Assembly (NCBI GenBank): GCA_020912385.1
Contig: CP087214.1
Span: 2,418,001 to 2,482,000 of the forward strand
Origin: Neofusicoccum parvum
Lineage: Eukaryota > Ascomycota > Dothideomycetes > Botryosphaeriales > Botryosphaeriaceae
Length of the DNA stretch: 64,000 bases
Direction: 5' to 3'
The notes beneath the pieces were generated by a model. That model searched no databases. It was not told where the DNA came from and was given only the letters and a program-made list of their open reading frames with translations. The translations under genes were made by a program, and so were the position numbers. Positions 1 through 12,108 of this stretch are shown here, piece by piece (within the stretch, counting starts at the first letter, position 1; each line of letters begins with the position of its first letter).

Positions 1-3000
1 CAGTGAGTCGACGCCCAGCGAAACCAAGTCAGCCGATTCGGAAATCTCCTCGACGGGAATGCCCATTTGCTCGGAGATGGTGCCGCGGATCTGTGTCATG
101 ATTTCTGGAGCAGAGCCGGCCGCTGGTCCAGGGGTCGGGATTGCTGCCGTTTCTACTGACGTGTCAGACCTGGTGTCCGACTCATCCGAGTCCGAACTGT
201 CGGAGCTGCTGGAGCTCGTCGAGCCGCTCCTGCCGACGGCGAGGCCGCTGAGGTGTTTCTTGAACTCTCCGACCGTCGGGGTGGTGAGGAATATGGAGCT
301 GGGCAGGTCGATATCCAACGCCTCACGCAACCTGCCGGTGATCTGCAGGGATAGCAACGAGTCCACACCAAGACTTTCCCATTCGCAAAGGTCTTGGAGC
401 TCTGATCGCGGAATGTCGGATTCTTGTGCAACGATTTCCATTACCGCTTCCAGAAGGCCTGAAGCCGGGGTTGAAGGTGCAGGGAGTGCCGGCTTACGGC
501 TTGGCCGAGCAACATTAGCATTGACATGCTCCCTCTTTTGAGTCTGTGACTCAGCTGGAACAGCCTTGGGACTCGCATTCGCGCTGGCATTCGGAGGCAG
601 AAGCGTGTTCAGAACCTTGCGAGGAATGCGCTGGAACTTCAGTGCCCTGAACACACCAATGATTTCATCTTCCTCGATGACGTATACATCTCCGGCCATG
701 GTATTGTTCTCCGCCGGCCGCATCTTGACGTAGGAAGTGTAGATGGCCGTCTGCTTGAGCGGACGAGCCAGCCGCATCGAACCCCAGCCGTGGGAGATGT
801 AGACAAAGTTCTTCGAGTCGGTGGCGTCGCTTCCGTTCAGGATAAATCCGGAGAGGTGCGCCACGCTGTCTATCCAGAAGGGATTCACCAGGAATCTGCC
901 GTCGCTTTCCTTGGTCTGGAAGGCTACGCGAGCGGTGGCCTCGAAATTGGCGCTGTCGAAGACAACTTCCTCCATGCCCTGATACTTAGGGTCATAGCTC
1001 ACCAGGCTGGAGAAGAGCTTGTACGCCATCCTGCGGGAAACTTGGTCCGCTCTCCCGCGCGAGACCATCTCTTTCAGCTGGTCGATGCGGCCGTGGATGA
1101 GGTAGCTGTTCGATGCCCACTCGTCGACCCACTTGGCTTTGTCTTCGAAAGCGAGGGTGCACTCGGCGTGCAGTGCAATTTCCTTCCCGGCAGAGTTGAC
1201 ACTGCTGTAGCGGATTGCAGCCACGTTCATCCCTGCATCGGCGGTGATGGATATCTGAAGTGTCTGCGCTGGACCGTTTCCCTTCAAAATCAACGGCTTC
1301 ACGACTTCCATTTGGCCGCAGTTCAAGCCCACGTCCGCGCCTGGCCGGGAGAGTTTGGCAATGTAGTCGCCCAGAGTGTAGGCAATATCTGCGTAGAGGG
1401 ACTGTCCGCGAGTTAGCCGTGAACGAAACGCGAGATGCTATCCAGAACTTACGGAGGGGCAAAGACCCGCGTCATTGACCATGTGTCCCAGCACCGCAGC
1501 CCTCATCTCGGGCGTGGATAAATCCGTCTGAGCCACCACTGTAGCCCCGTCGTCCTGAAACTTTTCAAACACGATCCGATGGACGGAGGACGAAAGCGCT
1601 CTCGGAGCATCAGCAGCAACCGCCGGCGCCGCCGCGTCGGGAAGTGCACTCCTCGGCTCGGCCTTGTGAAGGCACCAGTCGTTGACGTAGTCGATCCAGT
1701 AGTTCTTCTCCTCGAAGCTGTAGGCGGGCAGACGCAGCAGTTCGTGGCACGGCTCGAAATCGCGGTGGAACTGGCGCCAGTCGACGCCGACGCCGCCGCA
1801 GTGTAGCGCGCACGCCGTGCCGGACAGAACCTCCCAAGGACTGCGGTCCCGGTGGAGCGATGGCAGGGCCACGGCGTGCACGCCGAAGTGGGCCTTGATC
1901 ATCTTGGAGCACACGGGATGCGGCCCGACCTCCACGAAGACAGTGTTGGCGTCGATGAGGCCGGCATCTGTGGCCTTCTGGAGGGCTCCGGCGAAATCGA
2001 CGGGCTCGCGTGCATGTCGGCGGAGGTATTCGGGCGTGAGGATGCTGTCCCCCTCGATGGGCCGTGCGAGAAGCGGCGAGAGCACGGGGATGGTCGGCTT
2101 GTTAAACACCACGCCGCGGGCAAGGTCTTCGAACTCGTCGAGCACGGGGTCGAGCTGGGCCGAGTGATACGCGTACGGGAGGTTCAGGGTGACGCATTTG
2201 TAGAGCGCCTGCTGAAGCAGATCGGACAGCCCGTGGATCTGGTCGAGCCGACTTGCCAGCACCGTGTCTTTGGCCGAGTTGATGCAGGCGATGTCGTACG
2301 CGAAGCCGTGGCCGTGCGTTGCCGCTTCGATCTCCGCGACGGACGCCTTGACAGCCAGCATGGCGTGTGTCCCGGCGCCGCACTTTTCCTCCAGCAGCTG
2401 GGCTCGGCGTGCAACAAGGTAGATGGTCTCAGCATCGGACAGCACCCCGGCTGCGTTCAAGGCACCGTACTCGCCGAGGCTGTGGCCGATGACTGATGCC
2501 GGACGTACGCCCCATGACTCCCACAGTCTTGTCAATGCCATCTGAACGCATGTTGTGGCGACTTGGGCCACTGACGGTGGAGGGTCGGATTCCCCATCAA
2601 CGCTGGCGTCGATTACTGGGACGATTGATGGGAAGCCCATGGATGTGGCGAGGTAATCGTAATGCTTGAGCGCGTTGCTGAAGACGTTTGATTGCTTCAG
2701 CAGGTCACGGGCCAGATTGACGTAAAAGGCGCCCTGGCCAGTGTACGCGAAAGCAACCCGTGGCGGCCGGGACGGGACTGGAGAGAGACCGGTCACTTCT
2801 GCTTGAGCCAACAGTCCCTTCCTCAGGTCATCTGTACTGGACGCCGCGAATCCGACACGGTAGTTGTGCGAAGTGCGACGTGCCGTCAGCGTGTATGAAA
2901 GGCTGCCCATGGAAGCCTCGGGGGACTTTTCCAGAAACTGGAGAAGCCTGAGGATGTTCTTCCGCAATGATTGTAGACTCCTCGCCGAAACGACAAACGG

Positions 3001-5526
3001 AAGAGACGACCGAGGGTCAGTGCCGTTGGGGCCCGAATGGTGTGCGTGTTCTTGGATCAGCATTGCAGTATTTCCACCGGCCGCGCTGAAGTTGTTCAGA
3101 AATGCCATCCGAGGCTTTCCTGCTCGTGGCAGCCATGGTTGTGATTTGAAGGCGATGTTGACTCTTCTGGCCTTGAAGTCAGGCAAAGCTGGGTTCAGCT
3201 GGCTCTTGATGCCGACATGCGGTGGAATGGAGCTCTTCTGAAGCATCAAAAGCACCTTAATCAATGCCGAAACACCCGCAGCTGCTTCGCTGTGGCCGAT
3301 ATTGGATTTTATGGCACCAATGTGGAGAGCTTGAAGATCGTCCCGTGCCCCGACAGGCGCAAAGATGTTGGCGACGGACTGAGTCTCAGCGAGGTCGCCG
3401 GCTTGGGTTCCGGTGCCGTGCATCTCCACGTAGCTGACGTCCATCGGATCGGCATCCGCGCTATGCAATATACTTTCGTACAATTGGGCTTGGTTGCCCG
3501 CGTGAGGATGTGTGATTGAGATGGCATCTGCCGAGTGATTTGTTGCTGCTGCAAGGATGACGCCGTATATCCGATCCTTGTCCGCAACCGCATCGTCAAG
3601 CCTCTTCAGGACAACGGTTCCAACGCCGTCAGCCCGGCAGTAGCCGTCGGCACCAGCATCCCAGGTCTTGCACGGCCCCGTCTTGGAGAGGAACTGCCCG
3701 CGACTGAGGCCGGCGAAAATGTCCGGCGCCGTCAAGACATTGAGCCCGCCGGCGACCGCGGTGTCGCACTCGCCCATCTTCAGTGAGCTGCAGGCAACCT
3801 GTATTGCCGCCAGGCTGGACGAGCATGCCGTATCGACACTGTAGCTGGGCCCTGAGAACCCGAAATGGTAACTGATACGGCCCGGGGCAAAGGCTCTTAC
3901 CCCTCCAGGAATGAAGTAGGTGCCAATGTCTTGCGCCGCATTGACCTCGCGCCAGTCATCCGATGTTTGGCCGTAGAAGGTGCCAACTCGGTCCGAACGT
4001 GTTGAAGGCGTTGAGTTGAGGACAAAGCCAGACATCTCCAGAGCCTCGTACGCGGTCACAAGGGCAAGACGGTGCATCGGGTCCGTCTGGGTAGCTTCTC
4101 GGGGGGACATGTGGAAGAACCGAGCATCGAACAAGCCCGGCTGCTCGATGAAGCAGCCATAGCGGGAGTGGCTCGTGTTCGTCTTCTTCCCAGCTGGATC
4201 GAAATGAGTGGCCACGTCGAATCTGTCCTTCGGGATTTCCTTGTGGACATCGCGACCACTCGCAAGCAGCTCCCAGAGCTCGTCGATATCTGACGCGCCG
4301 GGAAACCGGCCAGACATGCCAACCACTGCAATTCGCTGGCCATCGAAACCACCTGGCACTTTTTCCCTCTTGGATGCGGGATCGACCACGTCCACCCGCT
4401 TCCCAGTCGCGGCCTGCAGAGACGTGGCGATCCCTGCTGTTGCGGACCGGTCCCCAAAGCCCAAGACGGGGTGGTCCAAGAAGCGGGACAGGCTACCCTG
4501 CAGAATGTCCCATCGGACCGGTTCGCTGAGGATATCGTGGATTACTTGCTCCAGCAGGGCCTTTCCAGACCCGTACTGCATGGCTTCACCGGTCGAGGGT
4601 GAGAGTTGTCGCATGTGCGGCGCTTTGATGTTACCCAACGCGTCCACTCTTGACCCGACCACCTCTGAGACAGCTTCCGGGCCATAGATATGGCCAGCAT
4701 GCCACAAGCCGGGCAAGGAGTATTCCGGATATCTGACATTGGTGTGGAACGCAGATGATGTTGCAAGCTGGTGAAGCCTGGCAGGGTGTCCTGCCAGCTT
4801 GCAGCTGTGAGGGCCTACAAACGTCGGATACAGTCGTGCTGACCTCGGGACATTCTGCAAATTTATTAATCAAGGGTTGACGCAAGTGAATGGATCTACA
4901 TACCAGCTCGTTCTGCAAAGTCTCAAGTCGCTCAGTGACTTGGTGGAGATCCTCGTCAATTACAGCGGTCCAGGGTAGGTCGGAGGTTCTGAAACTCTGC
5001 AACGGCGCAGAGCACTTCCGGACCACGGCTCCAACCCTAAATGCAAGCCGCACAGCCTCGGTGGCAACGGTGACCAGCTCGAGAACATTGTCCGAGCAAG
5101 CAACTGCCGCTGCAGATAGCTGTCCGAGCCCGTAGCCGACCACGATTCCATTTGTGGAAGAACAACCTTCCGGCGAGCCCTCCACGGTACTGATCGTGGT
5201 CAGAGAGAGTAAGTTGGAGAAGCGCAAATGAGGCAGGAGAAATACCTGATAAAAGCTGCAAGCTGATTTATGCAGACCAGCGCGCTTTCGACTTCCAGGC
5301 TGCGGACCTCTTGTTTGCGCAGGCGCTCACTCAGGTCTACAACACTGTTGAAGGAGGGGATTTGAGGCTGCGCTGCCTTTGGTAGCAGACCAATCTCCTC
5401 TCTCAAAGCGGCGTGAACTTTGTTGAGAAAGGCGGGGACGATGGTGAACTCGTGCTTGGACCTCTGCAGCTCCAGCAGCGAGAAGCGGTCCTCGGAGAAT
5501 TGATCTGTGAAAAGAAGTATCGTCAT
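1..5526 (-). CDS. Non-reducing iterative type I polyketide synthase (SAT-KS-MAT-PT-ACP-ACP, C-terminus outside window)
   Basis: Builds an aromatic polyketide from malonyl units. Proposed exons: 5526-5246, 5189-4904, 4854-1453, 1401-beyond 1; all introns are GT-AG (49-56 bp), giving 1,790 residues in the window. Domains: SAT (about 1-340); KS (about 363-790, Cys533 in DTACSSS, HGTGT and GHSEAAAG histidine motifs); MAT (Ser981 in GHSLGEYG); PT (about 1272-1600, His1313 in GHMVN, Asp1501 in DSVAHLSGF); ACP1 (Ser1671 in LGVDSL), a Ser/Asp-rich linker, and ACP2 (Ser1789), cut by the window edge. The TE, reductase or methyltransferase end is not visible. The start at 5526 (MTILLFTDQ) fits the usual SAT beginning; a few in-frame codons lie upstream. 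The SAT nucleophile motif GxCxG reads GYGLG, so the cysteine is missing. The neighbouring tailoring genes support a biosynthetic cluster. The product is unknown. Confidence 0.95.
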
Positions 5527-6457
5527 GTTGAAGGACAAAAGACGCGACAACGTCTAGGATCAACCTTGGGCTCGACGCTAACTTTTAACCAAGTAGATAA
5601 TGCATGCTACGGAGAAGACTCTTTACAAGGCAGACATGTAAAAAAACTGGGTTTGAGGAAGCTCCTAGAGCTAGAGTGAAGCCCGGAAGGAAATACCCGG
5701 GGAACGGCATGGAGTGGAGGATCTGAGTCCTCGCCGTATCTCTGCTGCCTTCCTCGAACCCGGAGTTCCACTTGCGGTTTGAGAGGCCTCGGCACCGGCA
5801 CTCGGAATTAGCCCCCAAATCGTATTTCCACACAACCGATTATCAGAGTTGCGGAGGCTTAACGTGGTGACCAATCAAAGTGTTCATCCGGAAGTGGGTG
5901 TGATTGGGCTACTTGTTTCCATGGTGGCTAGTGTGCAAGCATTCATTGGCGCTTTTGCTGAAGCACATCCTTCGACGCTAACCGTCGGATGTGGAACTGT
6001 GAATGCCTGCGTAGTTTGTTCCAGGTTCTTCAGGCCGGGGTGGAAATGACTAGTGAACGTCGATAGAGCGGGTCTACGGCATGTTCCGGACCCGAGCTCC
6101 AGACCCGATTCGAAATGTTGGGCGGCGCCGCCGTTCGGACACCAGAATCCTTCTTCTCAGCCGCCGGGGGCCGTAGATATGACTTTTCACCCGGTGGCGG
6201 CAACCGGGAGAGTTCTGGACGGGATGCTTTCACGGAGCCAATCGGCCGACAACCAAGAAGGATCTCGGTGACAGTCGTTGCGTCCGACGACATGACCTGA
6301 CCATGAGGCGAGACGGAAGGCCTTACTGAAGTTGCGATTTTGATGCAATGAGCATTTGAAAAATGACCCATCTTCCCTGCCGGTCGACAGAGCTGCACTG
6401 CTCACTGAGGCTATGGTTTTCAACTACCTTCTCACACAACTTCAAGCACTCATCACC
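5527..6457. promoter_or_regulatory. Divergent intergenic region between PKS and FAD-oxidoreductase
   Basis: This 931-bp region separates two divergently transcribed cluster genes and so should hold both promoters. I see no convincing gene in it. I looked for the AflR-type palindrome TCG-N5-CGA and did not find a clear copy; only scattered CGG/CCG half-sites are present. The promoter role is inferred from gene orientation alone. Confidence 0.5.
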
Positions 6458-7933
6458 ATGGTTGCCCCCAAGACCACAATCGATGACGAGGCCCGAAAGG
6501 CTCGGCTGGTGAAAGAGCTCAAAGCTTCTCTCAAGCAGTCCTCGGTCCTCACGCCGGACTCTGAGGGATATGCTGAGAGCATCAGGAGGTGGAGCGACGC
6601 GATGGAGAGGAAAGCGGTAAGTGTCTTGGGGCAGTAGCAAACACATACAAAACTGACACAAGTGCAGGGAGTCGTGGTACTTGTCCGTTCTGCCGAGGAG
6701 ATATCGAAGACGGTGCTCCTCTGCCGCGAGTACCAGGTGACATTCGCTGTCTCTGGCGGCAAGCACGCATCCAATGGGGCGGCGTCGACAGAAGGCGGTC
6801 TTGTCATCGACCTCTCACAGATGCGCACGGTTGAGGTGGACCGGGCAGCGCAAACTGTGAAGGTCCAGGGTGGCTGCATCTGGAGAGACGTTGACGAGGC
6901 TGCAGCGGAGCACGGCCTGGCCATGGTTGGCGGCACAATCAACCACACGGGCGTGGGCGGGCTCACGCTCGGTGGTGGCTATGGCTGGCTGTCGGGACGG
7001 TATGGACTTACCATTGACGCGCTGCTTGCGATAACAATGGTGCTGGCCGACGGGAGCATTGTGCACGCCTCGCGGGACAACTTACCCGACCTGTTCTGGG
7101 CGGTCCGAGGCGCCGGGCACTGCTTCGGCGTTGCCGTAGACTTCACCTTCCGGGCGCAGGAGCAGCCCGGCACGGTGTGGGCCGGCCAGCTGGCCTTCCC
7201 CCTGGAGAAGCTTGAGGAGGTCGTTTCGTTCGCCAACAACCTTGTCAAAACCACCAACGGCGACTCCGGCCTGGTCATGGGCATCACCGCACCGCCCTTC
7301 ACGGGCGGCAACCCGGCTGTTGTGTCAACCGTCTTCCACAACGGGCCGCAGGAGACCGCCGAGGCAGTCTTCGGGCCACTTCTTGCGGTGGGTCCCATCA
7401 TCAACTCCGTCAAGCAGCGGCCCTACCGCGAGATCAACGGCATGATGAACCACGCCGTCGAGTACGGCGGCCGCAAGCTGTCCAAGGGCGCCACCTTTGT
7501 GACTCCGCTGCGCGCCGAATTCGTGCGCTCGCTTGTCCCGGATCTGCAGTCTCTGCACCGCACCATCCCGGGCTCACGCAAGACCATCATGCTGTTTGAG
7601 TTTTTCCGCCCGGACGCCTGGCTCTCGGTGGCCCGGGACGCCACCGCCCACGGCCACCGCGGCGCCCACCAGAACCTGATGATCGGCCCCTTCTGGGACG
7701 ACGCCGCCGACGATGCCGCTGCCGCCGCCTGGTCCCGCGGCATCGCGGAGAAAGCCCGTGCAGAGTTCGAGCAGCAGACCGGCGGCGCCCCGTACACCGA
7801 GTATGGCAACTACGATCATCTCGCCGCCGACCCCCGCCAGGTGTTCGGCACCAATTTCGCCCGCTTGTGCGAGCTGAAGACGAAGTATGATCCCGAGAAC
7901 GTTTTCAACAAATCTTACGCGTTGGTGCTCTGA
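6458..7933 (+). CDS. FAD-linked oxidoreductase (PCMH/berberine-bridge-enzyme-like)
   Basis: A flavin oxidase or dehydrogenase that probably oxidises the polyketide. Exons 6458-6616 and 6668-7933 (intron GTAAGT...GTGCAG, 51 bp) give 474 residues, a usual length. The FAD_binding_4 core includes SGGKH, whose histidine matches the covalent flavin site, followed by VGGLTLGGGYGWLSGRYGL and a C-terminal BBE motif (RLCELKTKYDPENVFN). The second covalent attachment site of berberine bridge enzymes, a cysteine in a GTC motif, is not present (GGTINHTG), so single attachment is inferred. It lacks an obvious signal peptide, so it may be cytosolic. Related enzymes occur in perylenequinone clusters such as cercosporin, but that is only family resemblance. 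It is divergent from the PKS. Confidence 0.9.
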
Positions 7934-8532
7934 GTGGTGGCAAAGCATATGTTATCGGAGCCCGTCTCCGGTCTGAAGGGGAGGAATGCCGGCTTTGGTC
8001 TGGGATTGGTCCGTAAAGTAGTGTTCAGAATCGCTCCACCGCTCACCTGTGAATTTCTGCATACAATCTCCGGCAAGTGCATTGAAGTACGACTCAATCA
8101 AACTGTGCTCGTGATCGATGTCATGAAGTGATGATGCCAAGTCACGGCGAAAATGGTGATTCTACTCACTTTAGAGATACTCAATGACAAATATGTCCAT
8201 TTCAAAACATCCTTCATAATACCATAGGATAGAACCGCGAGTCCCGCGATACCCCTGAAATACGTGTAAACATCATCGACTTTCGACGATTGGGGTCAAC
8301 CCGGCCTTGGTATGTCCAGTATGACGAGCACAATCTACTGAGATAGCTCTTCGAGATTTGATTTAGCTCTCCTCTGCGTATGTAGATCATTCCTCCTCCT
8401 GCTTCTCCTCATTCACTTTCTTTCCCTCCTTGTTTCCCTCCTCCAACCCCTATACCCTCCCTTTCAACCGCACACCAACCGGCTTCCCCATCAGGAACAC
8501 TGTGATAACGCGTCTTCATTTCCCTGGAGCAA
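7934..8532. other. Intergenic, convergent gene ends
   Basis: About 600 bp between the ends of two convergent genes. It is AT-richer and pyrimidine-rich near 8,385-8,470, consistent with 3' untranslated sequence. No gene is seen. Confidence 0.5.
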
Positions 8533-9873
8533 TCACCTCAACTTCGCAATCAGCGCACCAACCGGACCCGGCCGCGCGAACCGGTCGAGCTCGTAGCGGA
8601 TATGCGAGTAGCTCATCGGCGGCGTGACCCAGACGAGCCAAGCGCAGACCCACACGTAGCCCAGCACGCGCGCCCAGCCGTGTTTCCTCGCGGCGGCGGC
8701 GGCCTGCACCTTGGCGAAGCGCCGCTCGAAAAGCCAGACGGTGAAGTCCTCGACGGTGATGCCGACGGCCTGCATGAGGAAGAGGTCGGCCGTGGTGTTC
8801 TCGGCGGCGGGCACGCCCGCGATGCTGTCCACGAGGTGATGGATCGCGCCGCTGACGGCGAACGTCAGGAAGATGCTCAAATACCGCGCCGCCAGCGTGC
8901 CGCGGCTCAGCCGGAGCAGGTCGTACGTCACGAAGTTGGCGTTGGCGACCATTGGGTTGCGCAGGCCGCTGTGCCAGTATTTGCTGGAGTGGGTTAGAGA
9001 TGGTTCGCTTGTGGAGCAGTGTGGATTTCGGCGTTCTTACCCCCAGAAATCGCGCAGCGTTGTGGCGTCGGCTACGGTGCCGAAGTACGGCGGCCAGTCG
9101 GCGGGTGAGTTCAGGAGGGTTGCGACTGCGATGATGCTGACGGCGTTGTAGAGCATTGAGATGGTGGCCCGCAACGTCACCCAGAAAAGAAGAGTGGAGA
9201 TGAGACGCGTCTCCAGAGCATCGGCAGTGAGCAGGTGTTGCGGAGGCAGCAGCCACGCGGCCTCGGGAGACACTCGGGCGGCCGGCGGTGGCGGCAGGCT
9301 GCTGATGATGTCCAGGACGACGAAAGACCCGGCGCAGGCCAGCGCTCGGCGGAACACAAATGCGGCCCGCGATGGCAGCTCCGGGTGGAAGCGCGGTACG
9401 TTCTTGGCCTGGCGAGCGGTGCCGATGGCTCGATAGCTCCACAGGACATGGGCAGCCCACTTCCACCGAGACGTCCATTGCTCTGCTCCAGCGCCCTGCC
9501 CGCGCTCGCGCTTCTCTGCGTCGAGGTGCAGCCGACGCACGAGGAGAAAGTCGACTGCGCCGAGGAAGAGGAGGATCATTGGCCCATCGAATCCTGCTGC
9601 ACTTGCTCTGGTGTCCATGACATACGGCGAGAGCGTGTGGTAGCAAACGGTATTGAGCGCAATCAGCGGAAGTAATGCTGGCCGTAGCACCGAACGAGGT
9701 CCTGTGTACGCCAGAACCAGCAGAGGTAATCCGAAGGCGAGGATTATTGCCAGCACCGGATGGGCCAACCAGGTTTGCTGGAGGGATCCTGGAACTCCAT
9801 ACAGTGACAAGATTCCCAAAGGGAGATATGACACCGCAAAGATCTTCAGCGATTCGTGGAAGGGGAGAGGCAT
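8533..9873 (-). CDS. Membrane-bound O-acyltransferase, wax-synthase-like
   Basis: Probably transfers an acyl group (often acetyl in fungal pathways) from CoA to a hydroxyl of the metabolite, within a membrane. Exons 9873-9041 and 8983-8533; the intron (8984-9040) is GTAAGA...CTAACCCACTCCAG. Splicing rebuilds the family motif RDFWGKYWHSGLRNP, and downstream SGAIHHLVD supplies the conserved histidine region of MBOAT/wax synthase proteins. The protein is 427 residues with multiple hydrophobic segments: about four in the first 110 residues and more after 220. Similar proteins appear in fungal meroterpenoid and polyketide clusters. The acyl donor and acceptor cannot be told from sequence. Transcribed toward the oxidoreductase. 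Confidence 0.87.
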
Positions 9874-10214
9874 GTCTGCTGAGCGAGGTCCGAGGGACTG
9901 TCCGTCTTGATCTGTCTTTGAGGGAGGGACCGCTTTGGCTTATATTGCCACTGTCAGCTTCCTTTAGCCCCCCCAATCGGCCTTCGGCTTCGGATCGTCC
10001 ATTTGTAGGTGGGCGCATTGGGTGTTTTCATTCTTTCGCCACTTGCACCGAATGTGCCTGTGCGGTATGCAGAACGATTAAGAAGTGAAGTCAGCAGTTT
10101 CCACTGTCGCATGTCCATCATCATTTCTTCACTGCAGTAATCTTTGCGGACATATTGCATAGAGTTCGATGAGAGCAAACTGATTTACTACTTCACGAGT
10201 CACCCATGCCCAAT
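9874..10214. other. Intergenic region upstream of the MBOAT gene
   Basis: About 340 bp between the start of the acyltransferase gene and the end of the aldo-keto reductase gene, both on the minus strand. It should contain the acyltransferase promoter. No gene or clear motif is seen. Confidence 0.4.
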
Positions 10215-11299
10215 TTAGAGATGATAGGCGGCGGCGTCTTTTTTAACAGCCTCAGAGACGCTCTCGACCAACTTTGAAAGATCTGCAGGTAAGGGGCCAG
10301 CGTCTATAGCATCCAAGTTCCTTTTCAGCTGCTCGACGCTTGAAGCACCCAGCACAATGGCGTCTCCGTGGGAGGCGCTGAGGGATGAATGATACGCAGC
10401 CCATCGCAATGCTACGGAGTGACCGTCGACACCTGCTGCGGCTGCTGCGTCTGCTGTTTTCTGCGCCATTTCCAGCACGGACGGCTTGAAGTAGACTTGT
10501 TGGTAAACCTGGCCAAGCACCGTCTATGTTCCCATTAGTCCCCCAATGGCGTATTTGTTTCGGTCTCTGGACTTTACCTTGGAATCCCACCGTGAGCCCT
10601 CCACATTCCCTGAATCCTTGGTGATCCTGCCGGAAAACACTCCTGCCGCCCCAGGACTGCAAAATGTCAGCGGGAAATCTTACAAGCACATCACATGGCC
10701 ACCTACCTATACGCGTAGAAACTGATATTATGCTTCCGCAGCAGGGGAAACAGCTCCTCCTCTCCCCCGCGAATGATGACATTGTACCTGCCCTGGTACA
10801 CGCTTGGCTTCACCAGCCCTTCTCTCTCGCAGATGTCCACAATCTGTGTGACTTCTTCAGCGGTGTAGTTGCTGATCCCGAAGCGTTCGAACTTGCCCCT
10901 TCTGAACTCGGAGTCCATTGCGCGGCAAGTTTCCAGGAAAGGCGTGCTCCTGTCCGGAGTGTGCAGATACATAATGTCGACCTTGTCGACCCCCAGCGCA
11001 GCCAGGGACTCTTCCACGCTCCTCCTGATTGACGCACCACTGTGGGAGCCCGGTGCCCAGGAAGTCACCTTGGTCGATACGGTAGCCCAGGAGGCCACCT
11101 CCAGCTCACCAAGCAGCTTTTCAGCCGTTCCGGGAGCACCCACCGGGTAGGCGCGCGCCGTATCAACGTGGGTGATTTTCGCCGACTGCAGAAGCGAGAG
11201 GACCGGGCCAGCCTCCTCCGCGTTGCGGAACTTGGCCTGCGGCGTGCCGTTGCCAAACGAGGCCGTGCCGAAGACTACGAGCGGTCTCGCCGATGCCAT
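10215..11299 (-). CDS. Aldo-keto reductase (AKR7/aflatoxin-aldehyde-reductase-like)
   Basis: NADPH-dependent reductase of an aldehyde or ketone. Exons 11299-10707, 10656-10578 and 10523-10215 give 326 residues, standard for the family. Introns are 10657-10706 (GTAGGT...TTGCAG) and 10524-10577 (GTAAAG...CATAG). The catalytic tetrad is visible: Asp and Tyr in HVDTARAY, Lys in STKVTSW, His in YLHTPDR. The cofactor segment is rebuilt by splicing (AYSPGAAGVFSGRITKDS) and the C-terminal LGASSVEQLKRNLDA pattern binds the NADPH phosphate in this family. The ATG at 11299 is the first true start; codons upstream are not ATG. It shares a divergent promoter with the F-box gene. Its substrate is unknown; it may be a tailoring or detoxifying enzyme. 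Confidence 0.92.
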
Positions 11300-12108
11300 C
11301 TCCACAGCAATGAATTCTGAATCGTGAGGGAATCGATGACTTGATGGGCCGGTCGCTTAATTTGGGTTGTGAGAATTGCCACTGCTACCGCTGTTGGGCT
11401 CTTCGTTTTGTGCGGCTGACGCATCATCGCGCACGTCTCTTCTTGGTGATGTTCCTGCCGCAAAACAGCCAATCGGGGGCCGGGGGCCGGGGCCCAGCAC
11501 CGAGATGCAGCAGTACGGAGTATGGGACCCGCATTGGTCTGCCGAGCGAGAGCCGACGCCCGTGCCACGAGACCCGAGTACCGAGACCCGAAACCCGAAA
11601 CCCGTAGCCCGAAGCCCGTAGCCCGAAGCCCGATTGGCCATTGTAGCTCGCCCGGTAACGCTGATCGCCGGCCGATGTCCCGAGCGGGCCCCCCGGGCCG
11701 TTGCGCCGCTCCAGCACTCCTCTCGAAGAATGGTAATCCCGGCCCGAGTCGGTGTGGATAGTCTAGAACGTTGGACGCGGACCGGTTCGAAAAAAATGTA
11801 CCCAGCGCTCAGCAGTACCAAACCCGCCGACGATCACTGTCACCCAAGTCGTGCTAGATTTGCACCATAGCTAGCCACTGTCAGCCATTGTCGTCTTCTC
11901 ATAGATGTTAAACTTGATCATTCGATTTGTCCTACCTGCACTCAAGGGATTTCCGCCACATTTGAGAAGGTGTATTGGAACTAAGGACCAGCTCCCCGCA
12001 CCCGTGGACAGTACACTTTCGTTGGGTTTGCTGGTTTCGGACAGCCAGAGAGTACTCTCCCACCTGGGGCATCCGACCTGCTCTCCGAGACACTCTTGGG
12101 ACAGAGCC
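11300..12108. promoter_or_regulatory. Divergent region between AKR and F-box genes
   Basis: Separates the start of the reductase from the start of the F-box reading frame. It contains an imperfect heptamer repeat (listed separately) and GC-rich blocks. In-frame coding potential of the F-box gene extends back to an ATG at 11,905, so the right part may be 5' UTR or extra N-terminus. Regulatory role is inferred from position. Confidence 0.4.
11571..11633. repeat. Imperfect 7-bp tandem repeat (RRCCCGW-type), about nine units
   Basis: Consecutive units read GACCCGA, GTACCGA, GACCCGA, AACCCGA, AACCCGT, AGCCCGA, AGCCCGT, AGCCCGA, AGCCCGA. The array sits in the divergent promoter region between the reductase and F-box genes. 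It could be a simple minisatellite or a cluster of protein-binding sites; the sequence alone does not decide. Confidence 0.8.

Noticed and set aside
1..7933. Assignment of the cluster to cercosporin or elsinochrome
   Set aside because: The PKS layout and BBE-like gene fit, but key genes of those pathways are missing and others are extra.
8516..10018. 500-codon minus-strand frame over the acyltransferase gene
   Set aside because: It is a shifted frame of the same strand without family motifs; the spliced 427-residue model has the MBOAT motifs.
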